A stretch of 64,000 bases of DNA from Salinicola acroporae (GTDB taxonomy: Bacteria > Pseudomonadota > Gammaproteobacteria > Pseudomonadales > Halomonadaceae): assembly GCF_003206615.1 (NCBI RefSeq), contig NZ_PZJW01000008.1, positions 80,713-144,712 of the forward strand, written 5' to 3'. This document shows positions 17,913 through 27,149 of the stretch, one piece after another. The number at the start of each line of letters is the position of its first letter. The stretch's first letter is position 1. Under the pieces are notes generated by a model. It did not search any database. It was not told the origin of the DNA and saw only the letters and a program-made list of their open reading frames with translations. The position numbers were made by a program, and so were the translations under genes.

Positions 17913-19490
17913 TCAGCCCTCGCGCTCGCCGTCCAGCAGCCGGCGCAGCTTCAACGGATTGTCCTCGCGAACGGCTTCCGGCAACAGCGCATCCGGCAGG
18001 TCCTGATAGCAGACTGGCCGCAGGAAGCGGAAGATCGCCGCCGTGCCAACGGAAGTGGAGCGCGCATCGGAGGTGGCCGGGAACGGGCCGCCGTGAACCA
18101 TGGCGTGACACACCTCGACGCCGGTCGGCCAGCCGTTGGCCATGATGCGTCCGGCCTTGCGCTCCAGGATCGGCAGCAGCGTCCTGGCGGCATCGAGATC
18201 GCCATCGTCCATCTGCAGGGTCGCCGTCAACTGGCCTTCCAGCGCCTCGGCCACGCGCTTGACCTCGGCGGCGTCACGACACGCGACGACCAGCGAGGAG
18301 GCCCCGAATATCTCGGCCTGAAGCGATTCATCGGCGATCACGTCTTCGCCAGCAGCCACGAACAGTCCGCTCTGGCACTGGTTGGGGCCGTCGCCCTGCT
18401 GCCCCCGCGCGACTTCTCTTACCTTGGCACTCGCGGCCAGCGCACTGACGCCGTGGTCGTAGGCATCGTGGATGCCCGGGGTCAGCATCGTCTGGGCGGC
18501 GCTCGCCTCGACGGCTTGCGCGGCAGCGTCGAGGAAGGCATCGAGATCCGGGCCCTCGATCGCGATCACCAGCCCCGGATTGGTGCAGAACTGCCCGGCC
18601 CCCATGTTGAGAGAGCCCACGAACGCTTCGCCCAGCGCCTTGCCGCGCGCCTTGAGCGCCGCCGGCATCAGGAAAACCGGATTGATGCTGCTCATCTCGG
18701 CATAGAAAGGGATCGGCTCCGGACGGCGCTGGGCGATATCCAGCAGCGCCAGGCCGCCCTTGCGAGACCCGGTGAAACCGCCGGCCTTGATCCGCGGATC
18801 GGCAACCAGGGCCTGGCCGACCTCGAAGCTGGCATCGTGCAGCATCGAGAAGACTCCCTCCGGCAGCCCGCACTGCTTCACGGCCGCTTGCACCGCGCGG
18901 CCGACCAGTTCACAGGTACCGGGATGGGCCGGATGCGCCTTCACCACCACGGGACAACCCGCGGCCAGCGCCGAGGCGGTATCGCCGCCGGCCACGGAAA
19001 ACGCCAGCGGAAAGTTGCTGGCGCCGAAGACGGCCACCGGCCCCAGGGCGATGTGGCGCTGACGCAGATCGACCCGCGGCATCGGCTGACGGTCAGGCAG
19101 GGCCGGGTCGACCCGCACGTCCAGCCATTCGCCGGCCCGTACGGTCTTGGCGAACAGCCGGAGCTGGCCGCAGGTACGCCCTCGCTCGCCCTGGATACGC
19201 CCCTGCGGCAGGCCGGATTCGGCCACCGCACGCTCGATCAGATCATCGCCGATCGCCTCGATCTCGTCGGCAATCGTCTCAAGGAAGCTGGCGCGTGCCT
19301 CGAGCGAGGATTCACGGTAGGTATCGAAGGCCGACCAGGCCAGCTCGCAGGCTCGTGAAACGTCATCCGCCGTTCCCCCGGGGAACTCGGTCGGCAGCCG
19401 TTCTCCGGTTGCCGGATTGATCGCCACGATGGGGTCGCGGCTACCTTTGACGGCTTGCTGCCCGATCAATAATTCGCCAGTCAGATTCAC
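17913..19490 (-). CDS. Alpha-ketoglutaric semialdehyde (2,5-dioxovalerate) dehydrogenase
   Basis: This 525-residue aldehyde dehydrogenase oxidises 2,5-dioxopentanoate to 2-oxoglutarate with NAD(P)+, the last step of oxidative aldarate and pentose breakdown. The GTG at 19490 is preceded by CCAGGAGG, 4 bases away; the ATG-like upstream frame overlaps the GntR end. Family markers are [37 protein letters not shown]-type segments, [14 protein letters not shown] with the catalytic Glu, and [10 protein letters not shown] with the catalytic Cys. This form, with MSSINPVF, is typical of the KGSADH group rather than betaine or succinate semialdehyde enzymes. It is the last gene of the dctPQM-udh-gntR operon. 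Confidence 0.9.
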   Translation of the reverse strand: MNLTGELLIGQQAVKGSRDPIVAINPATGERLPTEFPGGTADDVSRACELAWSAFDTYRESSLEARASFLETIADEIEAIGDDLIERAVAESGLPQGRIQGERGRTCGQLRLFAKTVRAGEWLDVRVDPALPDRQPMPRVDLRQRHIALGPVAVFGASNFPLAFSVAGGDTASALAAGCPVVVKAHPAHPGTCELVGRAVQAAVKQCGLPEGVFSMLHDASFEVGQALVADPRIKAGGFTGSRKGGLALLDIAQRRPEPIPFYAEMSSINPVFLMPAALKARGKALGEAFVGSLNMGAGQFCTNPGLVIAIEGPDLDAFLDAAAQAVEASAAQTMLTPGIHDAYDHGVSALAASAKVREVARGQQGDGPNQCQSGLFVAAGEDVIADESLQAEIFGASSLVVACRDAAEVKRVAEALEGQLTATLQMDDGDLDAARTLLPILERKAGRIMANGWPTGVEVCHAMVHGGPFPATSDARSTSVGTAAIFRFLRPVCYQDLPDALLPEAVREDNPLKLRRLLDGEREG

Positions 19491-19615
19491 GTTGCCTCCT
19501 GGATAGCGCTTGAATGTGCGAACGCCAACGCAACGCCACTGCCCTCCTGGCGAGGGCGATAGGCGCGGATGGACTGCAGTTGGCCGGCCCGGACATCGGT
19601 CCGGGCCGGTGGGCG

Positions 19616-20359
19616 TCACGCTTGGGAATGATCCTGATACGCGGCGTAGTTGTCGTACGCCCGCTGAAGATGACGGTACATGGCATTGCGCGCGGCTTCC
19701 GCATCGCCCGAGACGATGGCCTGCAGGACCTCGGCGTGCTCACGCGCCACCCTTTCAAGATAGTAAGATACGGCTTCGGGGTCGAGTTCCACGGACAGGA
19801 GTTTGGTGCGAGGGATGGCACCCTCGTGCAACTGGTCGTATAGCGACACGAAAAACGGATTATGGGTGGCCTCGACGACCGCGCGATGAAAGACATAGTC
19901 CTCGTGGCGCGCCTGGCTGTCAGTCTCGCAGGCGGCCAGGAACCGTTCGTGGGCCGATTCCAGCGCCGCGACATCGGCCGGCGTATGCCGCTCGGCCGCC
20001 AGCGCGGCAGCCTGGGAGTCCAGCGTGATGCGCATCTCCAGCACGTGCAGGATGTCCTCTACCGTGGTGGCACTGATGCGACGCGCGGGGAAGTGGTGAT
20101 CCGGTGCGGAGCGCAGCACACGCGTACCGATACCGCGACGCGTCTCGACCAGCCCCATCGACTTGAGGTGGGCAATCGCCTCACGCACCGCCGTCCGGCT
20201 GACACCGAACATGTCGCACAGCTGACTCTCGGTCGGCAACTTCTCTCCCACCGCGATCCGCTCCTGAGTGATCAACGCCTCCAGTTGCCGGGCAATCTGG
20301 CGCGAAAGACTCTCCTGAGACGAGATACGCTTTATCTCCCAAGCCTTGGTCTGCTCCAT
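19616..20359 (-). CDS. GntR-family (FCD/FadR) regulator of the uronate operon
   Basis: A 247-residue GntR regulator: winged helix near 10-75 ([51 protein letters not shown]) followed by an all-helical FCD ligand domain (about 100-230) with the metal-ligand positions in [14 protein letters not shown] and [10 protein letters not shown]. Regulators of this class often respond to sugar acids. I chose the ATG at 20359 with AAGGTAGG upstream; starts at 20395 and 20404 would add 12-15 residues. It lies within the operon it probably controls; a candidate operator is at 24336-24351. Confidence 0.9.
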   Translation of the reverse strand: MEQTKAWEIKRISSQESLSRQIARQLEALITQERIAVGEKLPTESQLCDMFGVSRTAVREAIAHLKSMGLVETRRGIGTRVLRSAPDHHFPARRISATTVEDILHVLEMRITLDSQAAALAAERHTPADVAALESAHERFLAACETDSQARHEDYVFHRAVVEATHNPFFVSLYDQLHEGAIPRTKLLSVELDPEAVSYYLERVAREHAEVLQAIVSGDAEAARNAMYRHLQRAYDNYAAYQDHSQA

Positions 20360-20473
20360 CGTGCTGCCTACCTTATCGATTTTCTTGTCCGACATCCGAA
20401 TCACTCGGACGCCGCCAGCGCTGTATGACCTTCGAGACCATCAGCATACCAGTTCGATCTGGCGGCCACGGGC

Positions 20474-21283
20474 TCATGTTTCGTCGTCGGGATGCCCCAG
20501 GGTGACGAACTTCCCCCCTTGGCGGACGACTGCCGGATCCTGCGGATCCTGGGGCGATTGGCGGGCCTGAGCCTCTACCTCCCCACGCCACGGCGACGAG
20601 CTCTCTTGGGGCACCCAACCGAGGAACTGCGCGTGGCGGTTGTCCCACCAGCGTTCATCGTTGTCCGACACCCCGTAGATCACCGTATGACCCAGCCGTG
20701 GTGCCTGGAAAGCGCGCTCGAGTAGCGCCACGAAGTCCTCGGTTCCCAGCCAGGTGGCCAGCATCCGGGTATCCTTGGGCCGGGGAAAGCAGGAGCCGAT
20801 ACGGACACTCAGGGTCTCGATCGCGAATTTATCGAAATAGAGACTCGCCAGATCCTCGCCGAAGCACTTGGAAACGCCGTAGAGCGAATCCGGCCGGTGG
20901 GGAACCCGGGTATCGATGTGCGTCGCGCGTTCGTAGTACCCGATGGTGTGATTCGAGCTGGCGAACACGATTCGCGGCCTGCCCTGTCGGCGAGCCGCTT
21001 CATAGAGATTGTAGACGCCGATGATATTGGCCTGGAGGATACCTTCCCAGGGCTTCTCCACCGAGATGCCTCCCAGGTGGACGACGCCATCGCAGCCGTC
21101 GACGAGCCGGGCGACGGCCTGGGCATCCGACAGCTCGCAGGAGACGAGTTCCTCGTGATCGGCCGCATCGCCCAGATCGGCGATGTCGGACAGGCGTACC
21201 TGTCGGGCCAGCCGGGAAAGATGAGGGCGGATCGCTTGGCCCACGCCACCGGCGGCGCCGGTGACCAACAGTCGGTTCAACAT
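20474..21283 (-). CDS. udh: Uronate dehydrogenase (NAD-dependent)
   Basis: Uronate dehydrogenase oxidises D-galacturonate or D-glucuronate to the aldaro-lactone with NAD+. The 269-residue short-chain protein has the Rossmann motif VTGAAGGVGQAI (7-18), the Ser of the catalytic triad in FASSNHTIGYY, and the Tyr-Lys pair in SLYGVSKCFGED. The HIGGISVEKPWE-type segment (HLGGISVEKPWEGIL) and NDERWWDNRHAQFLGW near residue 210 are characteristic of Udh proteins. Position between the TRAP transporter and the GntR gene supports entry of an external uronate into the oxidative pathway. Confidence 0.88.
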   Translation of the reverse strand: MLNRLLVTGAAGGVGQAIRPHLSRLARQVRLSDIADLGDAADHEELVSCELSDAQAVARLVDGCDGVVHLGGISVEKPWEGILQANIIGVYNLYEAARRQGRPRIVFASSNHTIGYYERATHIDTRVPHRPDSLYGVSKCFGEDLASLYFDKFAIETLSVRIGSCFPRPKDTRMLATWLGTEDFVALLERAFQAPRLGHTVIYGVSDNDERWWDNRHAQFLGWVPQESSSPWRGEVEAQARQSPQDPQDPAVVRQGGKFVTLGHPDDET

Positions 21284-21360
21284 CGGTCGACTCCTCGAGT
21301 CAGATCATTCGCAGGATGGCCAGGGCCCAAATCGGGTCGGGCCTGAGGTGGGAAACGGGA

Positions 21361-22641
21361 TCACTGTAGCCAGTTCGGCAGCGCCAACGACACGGCGGGG
21401 ACATAGGTCACCAGCATCAGTACCACGAACAGTGCCAGATAGAACGGCCAGATGGTCTTGACCGTCTGCTCGATCTTGATCCCGCCGATGGCGCTGCCGA
21501 CGAACAGGCAGCCGCCGACCGGGGGCGTGCAGAGCCCGATTCCCAGGTTCATCATCATCAGGATGCCGAACTGGATCGGATCCATGCCGAACTGCTGCGC
21601 CACCGGCAGGAAGATCGGCGTGCAGATCAGGATCAACGGCGCCATGTCCATGATCATGCCGAGTGCCAGCAGCAGCAGATTGAGCATCAACAGCACCACC
21701 ACCGGATTGCTGGAGATGGAGGTCAGCGCCTCGGCGAGCAGCTCCGGCACGTTGTAGAGTGCCAGCAGGTAGGAAAATGCCGAGGCACAGCCGACCAGGA
21801 TCATGACCAGCGCGGTGGTCTTGACGGCCTGGTAGACCGCCGTCTTGAAGGCCGACCAGCGCAGCTCCCGGTAGACCAGGCCGGTAATCACGATCGCGTA
21901 GATGGCGCCGAATGCCCCCGACTCCGTCACTGTCAAGATGCCGGAGAGCACGCCGCCGACGATGATCACTGCCGTCAGCAGGCCCGGTAACGAGGCGAAG
22001 AAGCTGACCACCAGCGCCGCCCAGCCCGGAAATGCCTCGCCACCGTAGCCCCGCTTGACGGCAACGAGATAGGCCGCCACTGCCAGGGCCAGACACATCA
22101 GTACCCCGGGCACGATGCCGGCGACGAAAAGCTGCGTCACCGAAACACCCCCGCCGGCGGCCACCGCATAGAGGATCATGTTGTGGCTCGGCGGGATCAC
22201 GACACCGGCGATGGAGGAAGTGACGGTGACGTTGACCGCATAGTCGGTGTCATAACCCTTCTCCTTCATCACCGGGATCAGGATCGAGCCCAGCGCGGAC
22301 GTGTCCGCGACCGCCGACCCGGAAATGCCGCCGAACAGCATCGACGAGGTGACGTTGACCATGCCGAGCCCGCCGCGCATGCGCCCGACGGCCGCCGAGG
22401 CGAAACGCACCAGCCGGCTCGAGATTCCGCCATGGAGCATCAGCTCGCCGGCGAAGATGAAGAACGGGATCGCCAGCAGCGAAAAGACGGAGATCCCCGA
22501 CACGATACGCTGGAAGCCCACGAACAGCGGCAGTCCCTCGTAGAGAAAGGTCACGATAGAGGCAAGTCCCACGGCGAAAGCGATCGGGGCGCCCACGATC
22601 AGGCCGAGCAGGAAAACACCGAAGAGTATTGCCAGTCCCAT
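21361..22641 (-). CDS. dctM: TRAP transporter large membrane subunit (DctM)
   Basis: The 426-residue subunit forms the ion-coupled translocation channel of a TRAP transporter. It has about twelve hydrophobic segments, starting with MGLAILFGVFLLGLIVGAPIAFAVG, and the conserved family segments MLFGGISGSAVADTSALGSILIP (near 100-122) and VIPPSHNMILYAV. The C-terminal half ends with NLGIGLCTPPVGGCLFVG. It begins 4 bases after dctQ, so the two membrane subunits are made together. Confidence 0.95.
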   Translation of the reverse strand: MGLAILFGVFLLGLIVGAPIAFAVGLASIVTFLYEGLPLFVGFQRIVSGISVFSLLAIPFFIFAGELMLHGGISSRLVRFASAAVGRMRGGLGMVNVTSSMLFGGISGSAVADTSALGSILIPVMKEKGYDTDYAVNVTVTSSIAGVVIPPSHNMILYAVAAGGGVSVTQLFVAGIVPGVLMCLALAVAAYLVAVKRGYGGEAFPGWAALVVSFFASLPGLLTAVIIVGGVLSGILTVTESGAFGAIYAIVITGLVYRELRWSAFKTAVYQAVKTTALVMILVGCASAFSYLLALYNVPELLAEALTSISSNPVVVLLMLNLLLLALGMIMDMAPLILICTPIFLPVAQQFGMDPIQFGILMMMNLGIGLCTPPVGGCLFVGSAIGGIKIEQTVKTIWPFYLALFVVLMLVTYVPAVSLALPNWLQ

Positions 22642-22645
22642 GAAT

Positions 22646-23167
22646 TCAGCTCCCCGCCCGCGGGTTCGAAAACCATCGCTTGATGAGATTGGCGCCGGTG
22701 AAGATCACCAGCAGCACACCACACACGACGAGCGGCGCGGCGCGCCAGCTCTCCGACAATCCGATCATCGGAATCGGCCGCCCGGCGTTGCTCATGACCA
22801 TCAGCCCGCCCTGCCACGCCATGAAGGCGCCGAACAGGATCACGAAGCCATCGGCGATGGCGTGCATGATCGCGCGGAGCACGCGAGGTGCACCCTCTCG
22901 CAGGAAATCGATGCTCAAGTGGGAATTGAAGCGCACTCCGGCCGCAGCGCCGAGACAGGTGATGTAGACGACGATCAAAAGCGACGACTGCTCGATCCAG
23001 GTCGGCGTGTCGTTGAGCACGTAGCGTCCGAACACCAGCCAGCCGAACGAGAAGATGAGAAACACCAGCAGAATGCCGGCGACGATCAGACACAGACGTG
23101 CCAGAGCATCCAGCACCCTGTCCGATGTCGAGCCAGGGGCGGAAGCCGAATCCGGAACCTTGTCCAC
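22646..23167 (-). CDS. dctQ: TRAP transporter small membrane subunit (DctQ)
   Basis: A 173-residue four-helix DctQ protein. Helix 1 (LCLIVAGILLVFLIFSFGW) is followed by FGRYVLNDTPTWIEQSSLLIVVYITCLGAAAGVRFNSHLSIDF-like family features, seen here in pieces as GRYVLNDTPTWIE and GVRFNSHLSIDFL. The GTG at 23167 has AGGA about 8 bases upstream and is my choice; a GTG at 23227, just after dctP, would add 20 polar residues. It pairs with DctM and serves the DctP receptor encoded upstream. Confidence 0.92.
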   Translation of the reverse strand: MDKVPDSASAPGSTSDRVLDALARLCLIVAGILLVFLIFSFGWLVFGRYVLNDTPTWIEQSSLLIVVYITCLGAAAGVRFNSHLSIDFLREGAPRVLRAIMHAIADGFVILFGAFMAWQGGLMVMSNAGRPIPMIGLSESWRAAPLVVCGVLLVIFTGANLIKRWFSNPRAGS

Positions 23168-23237
23168 GTGGGTTGTCCTGTCGGTGTCGGGAGCGAGTGA
23201 CGAGCGCCGGTGACCCGGCCCCGTCACCCTGCGGTTG

Positions 23238-24239
23238 TCACTGGGTGTTGCGGATATCGTCGATCAGCGATTCCAGGTCGGGATGCGCCTTGATGAATGC
23301 CTGGTAGATCGGCTCCATCCGAGCTTGAAACGCACTCTTGTCCTTGACCTGGTTGACCTTCACGCCCGCTTTCTCGACGATCTCGCGACTCTTCTCGACT
23401 CGCTCCGCCCACAGTTTTCGCTGATCCTTGGCGGCGTTCTCCGCAGCGGTGCGCACGATCGACTTGTCCTCGTCGGACAGGGCGTCCCAGCTCGTCTTGG
23501 CGATGCACAAGCACTCCGGAATGATCAGATGATCGGTTTCGGAGAAGTACTTGGCGACTTCATAGTGGTTGCTGGACTCGAACGACGGGAAATTGTTCTC
23601 GGCACCGTCGATGACCCCGGTCTTGAGAGACTGGAATACCTCACCGTAGGACATCGGCGTGGCGTTGCCGCCCAGCGCATCGACCATCTGCACGTACAGG
23701 TCGTTGTTCATGACCCGCAGCTTCAGCCCCTTGACGTCGTCCGGTTCCTCGATCGGGTGGTCGGTATCGTAGAAGCTTCGCGCACCGGAGCCGAACCACG
23801 ACAGCGCGATCAAGTCCTTGTCGGCCAACGCATCGGCGAAGCGCTTGCCGATGTCACCATCCATGACCCGGTACATCTGGTCGACGCTGTTGAACAAAAA
23901 TGGCAGCGACAGCACGTCGGTTTCCGGCACGATCGGGCCCATCGGACCCATGTTGAAATTGCCGAAGTCCAGCGCCCCGCTACGGGTCTGATCGATCGCA
24001 TCCGGCTGATCGCCCAACACCGCGTTGTTGTAGACGCGCGGATTGATCCGACCTTGCGTCTTGTCAGAGACCTCGTCGGCAAAGGATTTCAACGCCAGCG
24101 AGTTGGGATAACCATCGGGATGGACGTTCCAACCTCTCCAATCTTCCGCCGAGGCACTCGCGGCGACGCCCATCAGCGCACCGGCGGTCAATAGCGCCGT
24201 CAGCGGCACGGTCATTCTCGAGAAAAGAGATTGCGGCAT
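23238..24239 (-). CDS. dctP: TRAP transporter periplasmic solute-binding protein (DctP), probable uronate/aldarate receptor
   Basis: A 333-residue periplasmic receptor with a clear signal peptide (about 1-31, ending ASASA-ED). DctP features are FADEVSDKTQGRINPRVYNN and the carboxylate-clamp region GLKLRVMNNDLYVQMVDALG with its conserved Arg near residue 173, then PMSYGEVFQSLKTGVIDGAENN. The receptor leads a six-gene operon with uronate dehydrogenase and semialdehyde dehydrogenase, so a hexuronate is the best guess for the ligand; no residue seen here proves it. Confidence 0.94.
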   Translation of the reverse strand: MPQSLFSRMTVPLTALLTAGALMGVAASASAEDWRGWNVHPDGYPNSLALKSFADEVSDKTQGRINPRVYNNAVLGDQPDAIDQTRSGALDFGNFNMGPMGPIVPETDVLSLPFLFNSVDQMYRVMDGDIGKRFADALADKDLIALSWFGSGARSFYDTDHPIEEPDDVKGLKLRVMNNDLYVQMVDALGGNATPMSYGEVFQSLKTGVIDGAENNFPSFESSNHYEVAKYFSETDHLIIPECLCIAKTSWDALSDEDKSIVRTAAENAAKDQRKLWAERVEKSREIVEKAGVKVNQVKDKSAFQARMEPIYQAFIKAHPDLESLIDDIRNTQ

Positions 24240-24541
24240 GATCTGCTCCTGTAGCGATGGATCGCCTGTTTGTTATCGTTTTACAGGCTGCCATACATCA
24301 TACTTAGGACAATATTAGACTTTGGGCTCGCAGACGAATGTCTGACAATTCATTGCCATGCAACAAAATTTTATCTCTGAATTATCGCTATCAATGACAA
24401 CGCCATGATTTCTTTTCGTTGACTGGAAAATCGAACTGACTCTTCAGGAGACGCGGATTTCAGTTCCCGACGCGGGGAAAGGTGACCTCTTCGAGATGCC
24501 CCCTCTCCACGCTGTCCAGGTCAAAAATCATGCCCCGCGCG
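24240..24541. promoter_or_regulatory. AT-rich promoter region upstream of dctP
   Basis: This 300-base gap has no convincing gene. It is AT-rich compared with the rest of the window and contains the dyads at 24331-24351. It presumably holds the promoter of the dctPQM-udh-gntR-dehydrogenase operon. A particular -10/-35 pair could not be fixed with confidence. Confidence 0.6.
24331..24351. promoter_or_regulatory. Candidate GntR (FCD) operator upstream of the uronate operon
   Basis: CAGAC-N4-GTCTG (24331-24344) overlaps a second dyad, TGTC-T-GACA, within GAATGTCTGACAATTC (24336-24351). The second form resembles FCD-type GntR sites such as the LldR site TTGTCTGACAA. It lies about 92 bases upstream of the dctP start, in the AT-rich promoter region. 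Confidence 0.55.
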
Positions 24542-24924
24542 TCAACGCATCGGTGCCGGGCGCTTGGGATCGAACGAACGGTCGTTGATCAGGTACCGCG
24601 TCACCTTGGCGTCGCTGCGGCTGCGCGCATCGAGCGAGTGGGAAAGTGCATGGGCCTTTTTCACCTGGACCATATCGAGCTCGACGCCGAGGCCTTGCTG
24701 TCTTCGGCACCGCCAACTTGCCATCCCGGATCGGGAGGTCACTCGGTCAGGCATTGCCCATCCTGCCCGAGCCAGTGAGTGCCAGCGCCCGCGACGTGCC
24801 GGGGCGGGCTGTTGCCACGAGGCTCATCATCGCCAGCGAGATATCGAAATGATCGTCGGAATGCGAGACCCAGGTCACACCCCACCCGTCTCACCGCTCG
24901 CCGGCCATGACTGCACTCTGCCGC
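24542..24924 (-). pseudogene. Decayed second copy of the gudD 3' end
   Basis: This stretch aligns along its whole length with the 3' part of intact gudD (27150-27533). Matching landmarks are SFDPKRPA near the C-terminus, QVxKAHALxxSLDxRSR, LGVxLDM, and the DNA for GELxAxHDC upstream. The readable frame gives MVQVKKAHALSHSLDARSRSDAKVT where gudD has MAQVEKAHALYKSLDVRSRNDAMAM. Frameshifts and small deletions break the frame and no start or catalytic N-terminal domain remains, so about 128 codons of the last third survive. Overall similarity is high but clearly below identity, so the duplication is not recent. It may also be a remnant of a related gene acquired separately. Confidence 0.82.
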
Positions 24925-25026
24925 TGCCGGGCGCGTTTTCGCCTTGCGCGTTCTGTCGCCGCACGCGATTTCTACCCAAGCCCCGGCTTCGACTAGAGCA
25001 CCATTTCTCCTCGCGCGCGTTCTCTG

Positions 25027-26946
25027 TCACGCGCGAGTCTCCGGCTTCCTTTCCGCCGGCGCCTCCTCCCGCGTCCTGCCCCGCCGGTCATCCTGCCCCG
25101 TCTCCTCCTGCGAGGGCTGCGCATCACTGCTCACATCCCAGCCCTCGCGGCCGGCACTCGACCGGGCATCCGCTTTCTGTAGCCGCGGCGCGGCCGAGTC
25201 CGAATGGATCGCCACCGTACTGCGCCCGCCACGCTTGGCGCAGTAGAGCGCTTCGTCGGCCAGTCGCAGCAGGCTGTCTGGACTTGCACTGTGCAACGGG
25301 TAGCTGGCGATGCCGGCGGAGAAGGTGACATGGCCCAGGCACCATTCACCACGCTTGAGCGGCGTCGCGAGAAGTCGTCCGAGCAGCCGCTCGAGGCGTG
25401 CGGCCAGCACCGTCGGCGAGGCGTGGGACAACAGCGCGAACTCCTCGCCGCCCAGGCGGCAGACGCTCTCGCCAACCTCCTGATGCGCCTTGAGTAGCCC
25501 GGCCAGGGTCACCAACACGCTGTCGCCGGCATCATGCCCGAAGCGGTCGTTGATACGCTTGAAATGGTCGAGATCGAGAATCGCCAGCGTCAGGCACTCG
25601 CCACGTGATACCGCCCGTCGGCCCGCCTGGGCGTAGGCGGCGTCGAAGTGACGACGGTTGTAGAGCCCAGTCAGGGCATCGCGATAGGACAGCCCCTCGA
25701 GCTCCTCGACCAGTTGTGCCAGCTCCTCGGTGCGCGTTGCCACCTGCTGCTCCAGCGTCTCGTGGGAGCGCGCCAGCTCACGATGAACCCGATGGTAGCG
25801 GTGCAGCGAGATCGCCACGCAGGAGAGCGAGAAGGCCAGCGAGCCAAAGCTCAGCGGAATGGGCTGCCATGGGATGAAGCCGTGCGCCACCAGCATATCG
25901 GCCAGCAGCAACGGCGCGAACAGCGCGAAGCACATCACCACGGTGCGCTGGGTGCCATCCAGCGTACGCCACTGCCATAGCGCCAGCGCCAGCATCGCCG
26001 GCAGCGTTGCCACCAGCAGCCCGTCGAAGATCGGAAAGGTCAGCGACAGATTGATCACATTCCCCTGGACCAGCCCCATCACCAGTACCACGTAGGCGAG
26101 ATGCAGCGCCCACAGCCGCTGCATCCAGCGCCGCGCGCGGCCCTGGAGCCAGTGCGCCAGGATCAGTCCGGTCGCCACCGGGAGCATGTAGTAGCTGAAG
26201 GCTCTGACCAGATCCCATCCCAATGGATTGCCGGCGATCAATTGCCGCGCCGGCGCCTCGGCCAGCAGCATCAGCCCCGAAGCGCCGGCGAACAGCGCGA
26301 TGGCGCCGAAGCTGCGCCGCTCGACCCCGCTGGCGGCGAAGATCGCGGCGAACACCGCGAGCGCCAGGGCCAGCGCGCTCACCGCCACGTCCCAGGCCGA
26401 GCGCCGGATAATCTGACGATAGGCCTCTCCGCGCTCCATCAGGCGAACTTGGCCCCATAGGCCGATGCTGGTGTAGTCGGAGAAGACGCGCAAACAGAGC
26501 GTCTGCCCGCCGAAGTCACGGGGCAGTGCGATCATGTGCCAGGGCCAGCCGGCAAAGGCGATCCCGTCGCCCTCGTCGAAGTCGCCGTGCTGGTAGATCA
26601 GCCGGTCGCCGAGATAAACCTGCGCGATCAGATCGATACTGGAGATGAACAGCACCGGATCGTGCCATTGATTGTCCGGCAGGTGCAGGCGGAACCACAC
26701 CTTGTCGCGACCGTCACGCTCAGGAGGGTTGGCAGGAAAGGCAATGGGCTGCCAGCCAAGGGCAGCGTCGTTCAGCCAGGCCGGCAGTCCGGCACTATCC
26801 TGAGGTGAATCGCCCCACCGGTACTCCCAACCGCTGGGCTCGACACTCGGTATCTCGCCCTCGGGCTCACGCGTGGCCCAGCTCCAGGCCACGAATATGC
26901 CGATCAGCAATACGCACAGGCCGGTCACAGCGCCGATCACGCGCAT
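25027..26946 (-). CDS. Membrane-bound diguanylate cyclase with 7TM-type sensory region
   Basis: This 639-residue protein likely makes cyclic di-GMP in response to an extracellular cue. An N-terminal helix (about 5-25) is followed by a periplasmic beta-rich domain (about 30-185; KVWFRLHLPDNQW, VYLGDRLIYQHG) like the 7TMR-DISM extracellular domain. Seven hydrophobic segments follow (about 190-390), a short coiled coil (LARSHETLEQQVATRTEELAQLVEEL), and a GGDEF domain from DALTGLYNRRHFD. The active-site motif is intact as GGEEF in CRLGGEEFALLS; no clear RxxD inhibitory site five residues before it was seen. The last 60 residues are charged and disordered-looking. It stands between the gudD remnant and intact gudD. 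Confidence 0.9.
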   Translation of the reverse strand: MRVIGAVTGLCVLLIGIFVAWSWATREPEGEIPSVEPSGWEYRWGDSPQDSAGLPAWLNDAALGWQPIAFPANPPERDGRDKVWFRLHLPDNQWHDPVLFISSIDLIAQVYLGDRLIYQHGDFDEGDGIAFAGWPWHMIALPRDFGGQTLCLRVFSDYTSIGLWGQVRLMERGEAYRQIIRRSAWDVAVSALALALAVFAAIFAASGVERRSFGAIALFAGASGLMLLAEAPARQLIAGNPLGWDLVRAFSYYMLPVATGLILAHWLQGRARRWMQRLWALHLAYVVLVMGLVQGNVINLSLTFPIFDGLLVATLPAMLALALWQWRTLDGTQRTVVMCFALFAPLLLADMLVAHGFIPWQPIPLSFGSLAFSLSCVAISLHRYHRVHRELARSHETLEQQVATRTEELAQLVEELEGLSYRDALTGLYNRRHFDAAYAQAGRRAVSRGECLTLAILDLDHFKRINDRFGHDAGDSVLVTLAGLLKAHQEVGESVCRLGGEEFALLSHASPTVLAARLERLLGRLLATPLKRGEWCLGHVTFSAGIASYPLHSASPDSLLRLADEALYCAKRGGRSTVAIHSDSAAPRLQKADARSSAGREGWDVSSDAQPSQEETGQDDRRGRTREEAPAERKPETRA

Positions 26947-27149
26947 GATGAGCTCCCCCCCGCTCCAAGAAGCTCATAGTGTCATGAAACCAAGTGTCAA
27001 GATAAGCATCTAAACGTAATCTAGCTGTACCTCCATATCTTCTTCCCCCTTATCCTGGCCACTACCCTGCCTGACGTCAGTTGCCAGCTCCTCCTAGGCC
27101 ATCGACGCCGCACGGCCGGCGTGGATCCCGCCGTGCCGACACGGCCGGC

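Noticed and set aside
17883-19358. A 491-codon plus-strand frame opposite the semialdehyde dehydrogenase
   Set aside because: Antisense shadow; the minus-strand dehydrogenase has complete catalytic motifs and a good start site.
24564-25328. A 254-codon plus-strand frame over the gudD remnant and the cyclase 3' end
   Set aside because: The DNA is explained on the minus strand by the gudD remnant and the GGDEF protein.
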